Positions 1-6,508 are shown, numbered from the stretch's first letter. The stretch: DNA of 9,608 nucleotides from an uncultured Synergistaceae bacterium (GCA_937870605.1 CALMZW010000011.1:1-9608); one strand, 5' to 3'. The notes: a model not told the origin generated them from the letters alone. Made by a program: numbers and translations.

Positions 1-339
1 TTCCGTCCCGGCGAATCCGCCGTAGATCGCCACATCGTTCGAGAGGACGAAGGATTTTTCCTGTTCGGCCACTGTGACGCTTGCGGGGTCTATCGGGATC
101 ACGGGGCGGTAGACACCGGCCTTGACCCAGATTTCGTCACCGACATTCGCGCTCAGGATCGCCGCAGGGAAGGCGGCCTCGTCGTATGCGGTCGTCCAAC
201 TCTCGCCGTCCTTGGCTCCCGCCCCGCCCTCCTGCGTGACATAGCAGACGGCGGCCTCCGCCGCCACGGTCGCGAATACCATCGCCGAAGCCAACAAAAG
301 CGCCGTGAACGAACGCCGGAACCGTTGCAGCATGGTCAT
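1..339 (-). CDS. Secreted beta-helix-type surface protein, N-terminal part (runs off the window)
   Basis: The first 113 codons of a longer protein are present; the reading frame is open to the left edge. The start chosen is the ATG at 339, because AGGAGG (352-347 on this strand) sits 7 nt upstream; a second ATG at 333 is possible. Residues 1-30 form a clear Sec signal peptide: positively charged QRFRR, a hydrophobic core around TALLLASAMVFATVA, and an Ala-rich cleavage zone near residues 27-30. The mature part starts with AVCYVTQEGG, continues through DGESWTTAYDEAAF and then GDEIWVKAGVY, the usual opening of secreted right-handed beta-helix proteins (DUF1565/pectate-lyase-like). The protein is therefore probably exported and displayed on the surface. 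Its C-terminus is outside the window; by analogy with the right-edge gene it may carry a Synerg-CTERM anchor, but this cannot be seen. Ligand and function are unknown. Confidence 0.85.
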   Translation of the reverse strand, partial: MTMLQRFRRSFTALLLASAMVFATVAAEAAVCYVTQEGGAGAKDGESWTTAYDEAAFPAAILSANVGDEIWVKAGVYRPVIPIDPASVTVAEQEKSFVLSNDVAIYGGFAGTE

Positions 340-442
340 GTCATGCCCTCCTCAAGACCCGTCTCCAGACACCTGACGCGTGTGACTTTCGGGGAACCGA
401 CCCGGACAATAAAAACAAATTCGAGAGATATCGCTGCTCAAG

Positions 443-471
443 AAAATACGCGCAACGCGGAAACTTGTCAA
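443..471 (-). promoter_or_regulatory. Sigma-70-type promoter for the surface protein gene
   Basis: On the minus strand a perfect TTGACA (471-466) is followed after exactly 17 nt by TATTTT (448-443; 4 of 6 to consensus). Transcription would start near 436 and leave a leader of about 97 nt before the ATG at 339. The surrounding 400-500 region is clearly more AT-rich than the coding DNA. The stretch 340-665 carries no gene that I accept; it holds this promoter and the DUF3870 promoter. Confidence 0.6.
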
Positions 472-588
472 TAAAATTGTTTCTATTGAACTAAGTGTGA
501 AAAAGCAAAAGAACGGTTGTCTGTTTCTCCGCCTGAAATCCGATGCGCGAGGGGCGCAAAGGGCCCCGGCCGGGGCAGGAGGGGCCGC

Positions 589-616
589 TTGATATTCCGT
601 ATGATGCTTCTATCAT
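589..616 (+). promoter_or_regulatory. Probable promoter of the DUF3870 gene
   Basis: TTGATA (589-594) and TATCAT (611-616; 5 of 6 to consensus) are separated by 16 nt. The expected transcription start near 623 lies downstream of the in-frame ATG at 543 and almost on the ATGs at 624/627, so it favours the ATG at 666 as the true start. Confidence 0.5.
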
Positions 617-665
617 ATACAATATGATGGCTCTGGACGAAAACCGGCCGGGGGTGGTAGGATTT

Positions 666-992
666 ATGACATATTATTCCGAAGACTCGCTGCTGCTTGT
701 CGGCAACTCGCGGACCACGAGCGACAATCCGATCACCCTGCAGTACAGCCAGTTTTTCCTTTCCCTCGTCGTGGATCCGTCCACGGGAGAGATCGCGGAT
801 TGCGGGGCGTCCGTCACGGTCGAGGTGACGAACCGTTTCATCCGGGACCTGTTCGTCGGACGGCGCATGCTCCGTGATGACGCGCTGATCGTTGCGCAGG
901 TTCAGGACCGGTATCACGGGTCGTCGCAGAAGGCCATCGTCGCGGCCTACAGGGATGCGGTGAAGAAGTTCCGGGAAATCTCCGGACAATAA
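666..992 (+). CDS. DUF3870 domain-containing protein
   Basis: A 108-residue cytoplasmic protein matching the DUF3870 family along its whole length. Recognisable family features are the opening strand (DSLLLVGNSRT), the central block LVVDPSTGEIADCGASVTVE, the segment FIRDLFVGRRM and the C-terminal RYHGSSQKAIVAAYRDA. There is no signal peptide or membrane segment. The family has no firmly established biochemical role that I know of. The reading frame is open upstream to an ATG at 543, but the extra residues there are Gly/Pro/Arg-rich, lack the family pattern and precede the likely promoter. I chose ATG 666 (MTYYSED...), which gives the usual family start, with AGGA at 659-662 as a closely spaced ribosome site; ATG 624 or 627 remain possible. 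The strong hairpin at 1062-1108 probably ends its transcript. It may be linked to the transporter downstream through read-through. Confidence 0.8.
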   Translation: MTYYSEDSLLLVGNSRTTSDNPITLQYSQFFLSLVVDPSTGEIADCGASVTVEVTNRFIRDLFVGRRMLRDDALIVAQVQDRYHGSSQKAIVAAYRDAVKKFREISGQ

Positions 993-1061
993 CCGAATAG
1001 CGCACGCTGCTTTGTCCTTCGGTCGGGTGGGGGGACTCTCACCGACATAAGGGGATGAAAA

Positions 1062-1108
1062 CCGGCGAACAAGGGGGCCACGTCGCCCCCTGTTCGTCGG
1101 TTTTTTTT
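1062..1108 (+). terminator. Rho-independent terminator (or attenuator) upstream of the DUF819 gene
   Basis: CCGGCGAACA-A-GGGGGC (1062-1078) pairs with GCCCCCTGTTCGTCGG (1085-1100), with one bulged A and one G-T pair. The loop is six bases, and eight T residues follow at once (1101-1108). This is a canonical intrinsic terminator on the plus strand. It can end the DUF3870 transcript, but it lies only 52 nt before the transporter start. Confidence 0.85.
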
Positions 1109-1113
1109 GTCTT

Positions 1114-1131
1114 CCGGCCCCTGGGGGCCGG
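1114..1131 (+). other. GC-rich hairpin in the DUF819 leader
   Basis: CCGGCCCC (1114-1121) and GGGGCCGG (1124-1131) are perfect inverted arms around TG, so in practice a 7-bp stem with a 4-base loop. A 10-bp palindrome, TCCGTACGGA, follows at 1134-1143. Both sit between the terminator and the ribosome site (1146-1154) of the transporter gene. They could shape the leader RNA or, in the case of the palindrome, bind a regulator; neither role is shown. Confidence 0.4.
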
Positions 1132-1160
1132 GATCCGTACGGAACAGGGAGGGGTATTTT

Positions 1161-2351
1161 GTGATCACCAGCGGCTTTACGTATCTTGCGTTTTTGGCGT
1201 GTTTTGCGGGAGTGGTTTCATTCATCGAAATGAAGTACAAGGACAACGCGTTCTTCAAGTACGTTCCGACGCCCGTCATTCTCTACATCGGCTGCATGCT
1301 CCTGGCGACGTTCAACATGTGGAGCAACACGGACGACATCAAGGCGACGTACAGGGTCGTCCGCGGCAACCTGATCCCCGCGATGATCTTCCTGATGCTG
1401 CTTCGCTGCGACATCCGCAAGATCATGAAACTCGGCCCCAGGATGCTCGTCGGCTTCTTCTCGGCCACCATCACGATCATGATCGGGTTCGTCGTGATGT
1501 TCGCGTTCATGAAGAACGGCTTCCCGCCCGAGGCGTGGAAGACCTGGGGCGCGCTCGCCGGAAGCTGGATCGGCGGAACGGCGAACATGGTCGCGATCCA
1601 GGGCGCGCTCGGTATCAACGACTCGGCGATGGGCTACACGCTTCTCGTCGATAACGTGAACTATTCGCTGTGGGTCATCTTCCTGCTCGCGACCGTGCCG
1701 CTCGCACACAAGTTCAACGCGTGGACGAAGTCCGACACGAAGACGATCGACGAAGTCGGCGAGATGCTCTCCAACATCCAGGACAACGCGCGCACCAAGA
1801 TCGAGACCGCCGACCTGACGCTGCTCCTCGGCTCCGGCCTTCTCGCGGCCGCAGTGTCGTCGTTCCTCGCGTCCATCGTGTCGCCGCAGCTCATGGCCGT
1901 GTTCGGCAAGAGCGACTTCCTCTCGGTGAGCACGATGACGATCGTCATCGCGACGATTCTTGGCATCGTGGGCGCGCTCACGCCGATGTCGAAGGTTCCG
2001 GGCTCGTCGCAGGTTTCCGTGACGATGCTCTACATGGTCATCTGCCTGATCGCCTCGCGCGCCTCGTTCAAGGAACTCGCGGACGCCCCCTACTACCTCG
2101 CGGCGGGCTTCGTGATCCTCGGAATCCACATGGTGCTGATGTGCATCATCGCAAAGATCTTCAAGCTCGACCTGTTCACGTGCGCCGTCGCAAGCCTTGC
2201 GAACATCGGCGCCGTGGCGTCCGCGCCCGTTCTGGCCGCGTCCTACAAGGAAACGCTCGTTCCGGTGGGCGTCCTGATGGCGCTGATGGGATACGTCGTG
2301 GGAACCGCCGGAGGGCTGATGGTGGCGAAGATCCTCTCGATGATGGTCTAG
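1161..2351 (+). CDS. DUF819 family multi-spanning membrane transporter
   Basis: A 396-residue integral membrane protein. The start chosen is GTG at 1161, preceded by AGGGAGGGG (1146-1154); it gives the usual family opening (ITSGFTYLAFLACF). A TTG at 1107 is in frame but lies inside the terminator T-run. Hydrophobic segments lie near residues 4-22, 36-52, 70-84, 92-118, 158-182, 218-240, 256-276, 286-300, 308-332, 340-360 and 364-394. Two Gly/Ala-rich broken-helix motifs stand out: GSWIGGTANMVA (135-146) and SLANIGAVASAPVLA (345-359), in the two halves of the protein. This resembles the inverted-repeat, crossed-helix design of the CPA/AT transporter superfamily, to which I believe DUF819 is assigned. 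The substrate is unknown in general. The epimerase gene starts 10 nt after this stop, so they share a transcript, and the context suggests a small peptide or amino acid. No promoter is visible between the upstream terminator and this start. Confidence 0.88.
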   Translation: MITSGFTYLAFLACFAGVVSFIEMKYKDNAFFKYVPTPVILYIGCMLLATFNMWSNTDDIKATYRVVRGNLIPAMIFLMLLRCDIRKIMKLGPRMLVGFFSATITIMIGFVVMFAFMKNGFPPEAWKTWGALAGSWIGGTANMVAIQGALGINDSAMGYTLLVDNVNYSLWVIFLLATVPLAHKFNAWTKSDTKTIDEVGEMLSNIQDNARTKIETADLTLLLGSGLLAAAVSSFLASIVSPQLMAVFGKSDFLSVSTMTIVIATILGIVGALTPMSKVPGSSQVSVTMLYMVICLIASRASFKELADAPYYLAAGFVILGIHMVLMCIIAKIFKLDLFTCAVASLANIGAVASAPVLAASYKETLVPVGVLMALMGYVVGTAGGLMVAKILSMMV

Positions 2352-2361
2352 GAGCGGCGAT

Positions 2362-3453
2362 ATGAAGATTACGGACATCCGGCTGGGGAAACTCGCCATA
2401 CCGCTCAAAAAACCATTCAAGACCGCTCTCCGGGTGGCCAAAGAAGTGGTTACGAATATCGTTGTCGTGGAAACGGACGCCTCCCTCGCGGGGTACGGCG
2501 AGGCGCCGCCGACGGCCGTCATCACGGGCGATACGGACGGCTCCATCCGCAGCGCGATAGAGGATCGCATCCGGCCGCTGCTCGTCGGGCGCGACATGGA
2601 CGACTTCGACGACATCATGACGACGCTCGGAAACTCGCTCGTCCACAACGGCTCGGCGAAGGCGGCCGTGGACATCGCGCTCTACGACCTTCGCGCGAAG
2701 CAGTTCGGCGTGCCGCTCTACCGGCTTCTCGGCGGCGACGGTCGGGCCATTTCGACCGACTACACGATCAGCGTCAACGAGCCCGACGAAATGGTGCGCG
2801 ACAGCATGGAAGCCGTTGCGGAAGGCTACGACGCGCTCAAGATCAAGGTCGGCACGGATCTGCGAAAGGACATGGAGCGTCTGACCGCGATCCGCGACGC
2901 CGTTGGCGAACGGATTTTGCTCCGGGCCGACGCGAACCAGGGGTGGACCGTGAAGGAGGCCGTCCGGGCCATCCGCTTCATGGAGGACAAGGGACTCGGC
3001 ATCGAACTCGTCGAGCAGCCCGTGAAGGGATACGACTTCGAGGGGCTCAAGACCGTGACGGACTCCGTCGAGACGCTCATTCTGGCCGACGAGGCGGTCT
3101 TCTCGGCGCGCGACGCGATGACGATTCTGTCGATGCGCGCGGCGGACCTGATCAACATCAAGCTCATGAAAACCGGCGGCATCCACCAGGCCCTCAAGGT
3201 CTGCGCGATGGCCGAAACGGCCGGCGTGGAGTGCATGATCGGCGCGATGATGGAGAGCAAGGTCTCCGTCACGGCGGCGTGCCACCTCGCGTCCGCGAAG
3301 CGGATCTTTACGCGCTACGATATGGACCCGCCCATCCTGTGCAGCGCGGACCCGGTCACGGGGGGCGCGAAATACGAACGCTCCGCCATCACGCTGCCCG
3401 GCGCGCCGGGGCTCGGCATCACGGCGGTCGAGGGCGTGCGGTTCGTTTCCTAG
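2362..3453 (+). CDS. Dipeptide epimerase (L-Ala-D/L-Glu epimerase type), enolase superfamily
   Basis: A full-length 363-residue cytoplasmic enzyme of the muconate-lactonizing subgroup of the enolase superfamily. The N-terminal capping domain (about 1-125) carries Arg24, which in the characterised family members binds the dipeptide carboxylate. The barrel domain shows the KxK acid/base pair K160-x-K162 (in ALKIKVG). It also has metal ligands D190 (RADANQGW), E218 (ELVEQP) and D243 (LADEA), and the opposite-face base K267 (NIKLMKTGG). The DxD signature that defines dipeptide epimerases, which holds the substrate amino group, is D320-M-D322 (RYDMDPP). All key residues are present, so it should be active. 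The likely reaction is L-Ala-D-Glu to L-Ala-L-Glu in murein peptide recycling; other L-Ala-L-Xaa dipeptides are possible. The ribosome site GGAG overlaps the stop of the transporter gene, so the two are co-translated from one message. Confidence 0.92.
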   Translation: MKITDIRLGKLAIPLKKPFKTALRVAKEVVTNIVVVETDASLAGYGEAPPTAVITGDTDGSIRSAIEDRIRPLLVGRDMDDFDDIMTTLGNSLVHNGSAKAAVDIALYDLRAKQFGVPLYRLLGGDGRAISTDYTISVNEPDEMVRDSMEAVAEGYDALKIKVGTDLRKDMERLTAIRDAVGERILLRADANQGWTVKEAVRAIRFMEDKGLGIELVEQPVKGYDFEGLKTVTDSVETLILADEAVFSARDAMTILSMRAADLINIKLMKTGGIHQALKVCAMAETAGVECMIGAMMESKVSVTAACHLASAKRIFTRYDMDPPILCSADPVTGGAKYERSAITLPGAPGLGITAVEGVRFVS

Positions 3454-3486
3454 AAAATCTCCCGCCGGAGGACGTCGCGGGAAACG

Positions 3487-3522
3487 ACGAGGGGCGGCCC
3501 TTTCGGGGCCGCCCCTCGTTTT
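3487..3522 (+). terminator. Strong hairpin terminator between convergent genes
   Basis: ACGAGGGGCGGCCC (3487-3500) pairs perfectly with GGGCCGCCCCTCGT (3506-3519), a 14-bp stem with a 5-base loop, followed by TTTT (3519-3522). It ends the transporter-epimerase operon. The minus-strand dipeptidase ends at 3537, so the same hairpin probably also serves that gene, although its T-run on that side is poor. Confidence 0.85.
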
Positions 3523-3536
3523 CGTCCGGAGAGTCG

Positions 3537-4925
3537 TTACTTCGCCAGTTCGATCATGGCCTTCGCGGCCATTCGGACGGCGCCCATGAGGTCGTCGACG
3601 GACCAGCACTCGTCGGCCGCGTGGATGACGTAGTCCTGCCCCGGGTGGATCGGGCCGAAGGCCACGACGTTCGGCATCGTCTTGGCGTAGGTTCCGCCGC
3701 CGATGGCGAGCGGCTCCGGGTCCGTACCGGTCTCTTCCCTGTAGACCCGGCGGAGCGTGGTGACGAGTTCGGAGTCCTTCGGGATGTGCAGCGGGTTCGC
3801 GTTGCTCGTCCCCGCGATGCGGATGCAGCTCGCGCCGAAGGCCGTCTCGATCGGCGCCATCACGTCGGCCATCTTTTTCGAGATCGGGTAGCGGATGTTG
3901 ATCGTGAACGACGCTTTCTTCTCGTCGCCCGCGAGAAGGCCGACGCAGACGGTGAGCGCGCCGGAGATATCATCCTGCATCGCGGCTCCGAGGCTCTTTC
4001 CGTCCGTTTCGCACCCGATCAGGCGAAAGGCGTCGGCGAAGAAGGCGCCCTGCCGGCCGGGCAGATTGAGGCCGGCGCAGAAGTCGAACAGGCACAGGAT
4101 CGCGTTGACGCCCTTCTCCGGCGTGCTGCCGTGGGCGGGAAGCCCCGAAAACGCCAGCGTGACGCGCGTTCCGTCTTCGGCGATCGTGACGGAGCTCTTC
4201 TCGGGCCCCTTCCATGCGCGCGCCGCGTCGAGGACGCGCTTGCGGCCGTGCGAGTCCGTTTCGATTTCGACGGTCGCGTGCTCCGCGACGACGTTTTTCG
4301 CGACGCCGCCGGACATCGACACGATCCGGACGGGCCCTTCCGGCGTGAACTGCGCTTCGAGATCCAGGCCGAGAACGCCCTTTTCGGCGAAGATCACGGG
4401 GTAGTCGGCGTCCGGCGTGAAGCCCGCGACGGGAAGATCCTGCCCCGACTCGACGTAGCGCTTCATGCACGCGCTGCCCCGCTCCTCGTTCGTCCCGAAG
4501 ATCACGCGGATGCGCCGGGAGAGTTTGACGCCGCTCTGCTGCACGGCCTTCATCGCGAAGAGCGCGCCGATCGTCGGCCCCTTGTCGTCGAGCACGCCGC
4601 GGCCATAGATCTTTCCGTCGTGGATCTCGCCGCCGTGCGAGGGATACGTCCAGCCGTCGCCTTCGGGCACGACGTCGAGGTGTCCCAGGACCGCGACCAT
4701 TTCCTTCCCGTCCCCCATCTCGGCCCACCCGGCCATGTTGTCCACGCAGCCGGTGCGGAAACCCATGCGTTTCGCGAGGTCCAGCGTCCAGTCGAGGGCC
4801 TTTTTCGGCCCCGGCCCGAACGGCGCGTCCGGCCCGGGCTCTCCGGCGACGCTTGGAATACGGACGCATTCGCAGACGGCCCCGACGATTTCGTCCTTCA
4901 GGGCATCGACAAAGTTTGTGATCAT
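3537..4925 (-). CDS. PepV-like M20 family dipeptidase
   Basis: A 462-residue zinc peptidase of family M20A, cytoplasmic, without signal peptide. Catalytic and metal residues of the PepV type are intact: H82 and D84 in GHLDVVP, D113 in GVLDDKGP, the E147-E148 pair in TNEERGS, D172 in TPDADYP and the C-terminal H435 in YVIHAADE. A lid domain lies between about residues 190 and 380. PepV-like enzymes remove the N-terminal residue of unblocked dipeptides. AGGAGG (4939-4934) lies 8 nt before the chosen ATG at 4925; the adjacent ATG at 4928 (5 nt spacing) is an alternative, and an in-frame ATG at 4955 sits almost on the predicted transcription start. The gene converges on the epimerase operon. In that setting I infer that it splits L-Ala-L-Glu and similar dipeptides made or imported by its neighbours. 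The exact substrate is not shown by sequence. Confidence 0.9.
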   Translation of the reverse strand: MITNFVDALKDEIVGAVCECVRIPSVAGEPGPDAPFGPGPKKALDWTLDLAKRMGFRTGCVDNMAGWAEMGDGKEMVAVLGHLDVVPEGDGWTYPSHGGEIHDGKIYGRGVLDDKGPTIGALFAMKAVQQSGVKLSRRIRVIFGTNEERGSACMKRYVESGQDLPVAGFTPDADYPVIFAEKGVLGLDLEAQFTPEGPVRIVSMSGGVAKNVVAEHATVEIETDSHGRKRVLDAARAWKGPEKSSVTIAEDGTRVTLAFSGLPAHGSTPEKGVNAILCLFDFCAGLNLPGRQGAFFADAFRLIGCETDGKSLGAAMQDDISGALTVCVGLLAGDEKKASFTINIRYPISKKMADVMAPIETAFGASCIRIAGTSNANPLHIPKDSELVTTLRRVYREETGTDPEPLAIGGGTYAKTMPNVVAFGPIHPGQDYVIHAADECWSVDDLMGAVRMAAKAMIELAK

Positions 4926-4963
4926 CATTCGTTCCTCCTCGTAGAAAAATCGCATACATCGAT

Positions 4964-4969
4964 ATTATA
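4964..4969 (-). promoter_or_regulatory. -10 box for the M20 dipeptidase gene
   Basis: A perfect TATAAT on the minus strand lies in an AT-rich island (4958-4981) within otherwise GC-rich DNA. It would place the transcription start near 4957, about 32 nt before the ATG at 4925. No recognisable -35 box is seen at the expected distance, so an activator may be needed. Confidence 0.45.
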
Positions 4970-5030
4970 TTATGCCATATTCCGCGCGGGAGGAAACCCA
5001 ACCGGACGCGCAAGTCGCGACGGCCGGCGC

Positions 5031-5036
5031 TATACT
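5031..5036 (+). promoter_or_regulatory. Possible -10 box for the threonine aldolase-type gene
   Basis: TATACT (5 of 6 to consensus) stands alone in GC-rich DNA about 59 nt before the ATG at 5095. No -35 match is visible at 15-18 nt spacing, so this is a weak call. Confidence 0.3.
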
Positions 5037-5094
5037 TGTTCCGTACGCGCGTTTCGACGCCGCGCAACGATGCGATGCAGGGAGGATGAAGGAG

Positions 5095-6129
5095 ATGCAC
5101 ACGTACAGTTTCTTCAACGACTACTCGGAGGGAGCGCACCCGCGTATTCTGGACGTCCTCGTCCGGACGAACCTGGACCAGGAGGACGGATACGGAAACG
5201 ACACGCTCTGCGCCCGCGCCGCCGGGCTGATCCGCAAAGCGGCCGGCGCGCCGGATGCGGACGTTCACTTCGTGTCGGGCGGAACGCAGGCGAACCTGAT
5301 CTGCCTGAACTCGATGCTGCGTTCCTACGACTCCGTCATCGCCGTCGAATCCGGGCACATCTACGTCCACGAGACCGGCGCGATCGAGGCGACGGGGCAC
5401 AAGGTCCACGCGCTTCCGACGAAGGACGGCACGATCATGCCGGAGCAAGTTCAGGCGCTCGTCGACGCGCACACGGACGAACACATGGTCCATCCCCGGG
5501 CGCTCTTCATCTCGAACTCCACGGAGGTCGGAACGATCTACCGGAAGGCCGACCTCGAAGCGCTTTCGGCCGTGTGCCGCAGGAACGGCCTGTACCTCTA
5601 CCTCGACGGCGCGCGGCTCGGCTCGGCGCTGACGAGCCGCGAATCGGACGTGACGCTCGCGGACCTCGCCCGGCTTGTGGACATGTTCTACATCGGCGGC
5701 ACGAAGAACGGCGCGCTCCTGGGCGAAGCGATCGTGATCCCGCGGCCGGAGCTGAAGGAGAACTTCCGGTTTCACATGAAACAGCGCGGCGCGCTGCTCG
5801 CGAAGGGACGCCTGATCGGCGCGCAGTTCGCGGCGTTCTTCGAGGACGACCTGTACTTCGACCTCGCGCGACGCGCCAACGCGATGGCCGAACGGCTCGC
5901 GCGCGGCGTCGCGGCGCTCGGGTTCGGATTCCTCACGCAGTCGCCGACGAACCAGATCTTCCCGATCTTCCCGGACCCGCTCATCGCCGAACTGCGAAAG
6001 TCCTACGGCTTCCACGTGTGGTCGCGCACGGACGCCGCGCACTCCGCCATCCGCCTCGTGACCTCCTGGGCGACGAAGGAAGAGAACGTGGACGGATTCC
6101 TGACGACGCTCTCCGCGCTGACGAAATAG
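5095..6129 (+). CDS. Low-specificity L-threonine aldolase-type PLP enzyme
   Basis: A 344-residue fold-type I PLP enzyme of the beta-eliminating lyase/threonine aldolase family. Residues that can be placed are the cofactor phosphate loop SGGTQAN (61-67), H88 stacking on PLP (ESGHIYVHETGA), D171 (YLDGARLG) facing the pyridine nitrogen, the Schiff-base lysine K204 (GGTKNGALLGEA) and R320 (IRLVTSW) for the substrate carboxylate. The GGTKNG form and the length match the Pseudomonas-type low-specificity enzyme rather than the E. coli LtaE type. The expected reaction is L-threonine/allo-threonine to glycine and acetaldehyde; another beta-hydroxy amino acid is possible. ATG 5095 is chosen because GGGAGG (5080-5085) lies 9 nt upstream, whereas ATG 5086 touches that site. 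The gene is transcribed away from the dipeptidase, and the shared intergenic region is short. It could use amino acids released by peptide breakdown, but no direct link is visible. Confidence 0.85.
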   Translation: MHTYSFFNDYSEGAHPRILDVLVRTNLDQEDGYGNDTLCARAAGLIRKAAGAPDADVHFVSGGTQANLICLNSMLRSYDSVIAVESGHIYVHETGAIEATGHKVHALPTKDGTIMPEQVQALVDAHTDEHMVHPRALFISNSTEVGTIYRKADLEALSAVCRRNGLYLYLDGARLGSALTSRESDVTLADLARLVDMFYIGGTKNGALLGEAIVIPRPELKENFRFHMKQRGALLAKGRLIGAQFAAFFEDDLYFDLARRANAMAERLARGVAALGFGFLTQSPTNQIFPIFPDPLIAELRKSYGFHVWSRTDAAHSAIRLVTSWATKEENVDGFLTTLSALTK

Positions 6130-6165
6130 GAAATAATCCGCAACGGAATTGTCCGGAAGACGCGA

Positions 6166-6195
6166 CGAAGGGAGAGGGGCGCCCCTCTCCCTTCG
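6166..6195. terminator. Perfect 30-bp GC-rich palindrome between convergent genes
   Basis: CGAAGGGAGAGGGGC (6166-6180) is followed directly by its exact reverse complement (6181-6195). As RNA this forms a stem of about 13 bp with a minimal loop on either strand. Neither side has a T-run, so it is not a classic intrinsic terminator. Its place between the stops of the plus-strand aldolase gene (6129) and the minus-strand peptide gene (6225) suggests a bidirectional 3'-end structure. Confidence 0.5.
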
Positions 6196-6224
6196 CATAT
6201 GTCGCAGCCCGGAGAAAAAAACGC

Positions 6225-6353
6225 CTAGATCTTGCCGTCCGACATCCCTTCGCCGCCGACGACGCCCTTCAGATCCTCGTCCTTCAGCTCGCTCTTCTTC
6301 TTTTTGCCGGGAATCTCTTTCGTCGGTTCCTGCTTTTTCTGTTCCTTCTTCAT
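6225..6353 (-). CDS. Small double-glycine leader peptide precursor (bacteriocin- or signal-like)
   Basis: A 42-codon gene. ATG 6353 is preceded by a very strong GGGGAGGA (6368-6361) with 7 nt spacing, and the stop is TAG at 6227-6225. Residues 1-22 are highly charged and Lys-rich. Residues 23-34 read LKDEDLKGVVGG and fit the C39-peptidase leader consensus LSxxELxxIxGG: Leu at -12, acidic at -8, Leu at -7, Val at -4, Gly-Gly at -2/-1. Cleavage would release the 8-residue EGMSDGKI. Such leaders direct export and cleavage by peptidase-containing ABC transporters, for bacteriocins, RiPPs or signalling peptides. The predicted tail is short, hydrophilic and free of Cys, so it looks more like a signal or a precursor remnant than a pore-forming bacteriocin. 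No transporter or modifying enzyme lies in the window. A promoter-operator element at 6477-6508, shared with the beta-helix gene upstream, probably drives it. A run of seven T follows the stop on this strand (6220-6214). Confidence 0.75.
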   Translation of the reverse strand: MKKEQKKQEPTKEIPGKKKKSELKDEDLKGVVGGEGMSDGKI

Positions 6354-6476
6354 CGTTCGTTCCTCCCCTGTTCAAAATGTGGAGCAATCCGCCCTGAAGC
6401 GCCGCATTCCGGAAAGACAATCGTCCCGCCACGGCCCGACGCCGCCTTTTACTTCGTCAAGAGCATCTTGAAAGAA

Positions 6477-6508
6477 GATACACCTTGACACTGTGTCAGA
6501 GTCAAGCG
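6477..6508 (-). promoter_or_regulatory. Repeated promoter-operator element, copy 1 (double-glycine peptide gene)
   Basis: On the minus strand TTGACT (6505-6500) is followed one base later by the dyad TGACA-N3-TGTCA (6498-6486). The -10 region is weak: TGTATC at 17 nt spacing (6482-6477) or TATCTT at 19 nt (6480-6475). The element is 27/32 identical to 7324-7355. A regulator on the dyad would sit between the -35 and -10 boxes. The expected transcript reaches the peptide ATG at 6353 after a leader of about 115 nt, in which only mini-ORFs without ribosome sites are seen. Confidence 0.6.

Noticed and set aside
483..989. A 168-codon minus-strand frame opposite the DUF3870 gene
   Set aside because: The plus-strand frame matches DUF3870; the minus frame has no ribosome site or recognisable fold.
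1218..3609. Long minus-strand frames opposite the transporter and epimerase (1218-2675 and 2176-3609)
   Set aside because: They are His/Arg/Asp-rich mirror frames of clearly coding plus-strand DNA, without ribosome sites or recognisable domains.
3970..6432. An 820-codon open frame on the minus strand
   Set aside because: It crosses two well-supported genes in a non-coding frame, and its Arg-rich composition is typical of antisense GC-rich DNA.
6378..6470. Mini-ORFs in the leader of the double-glycine peptide gene (5 codons MLLTK and 11 codons MRRFRADCSTF)
   Set aside because: Neither has a convincing ribosome site. They are consistent with chance, although a regulatory leader peptide cannot be fully excluded.
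2943..6488. An 1181-codon open frame on the plus strand
   Set aside because: It overlaps the epimerase, dipeptidase and aldolase genes in other frames. Its translation is Arg/Gly/Asp-rich with no domain; it is a high-GC shadow frame.
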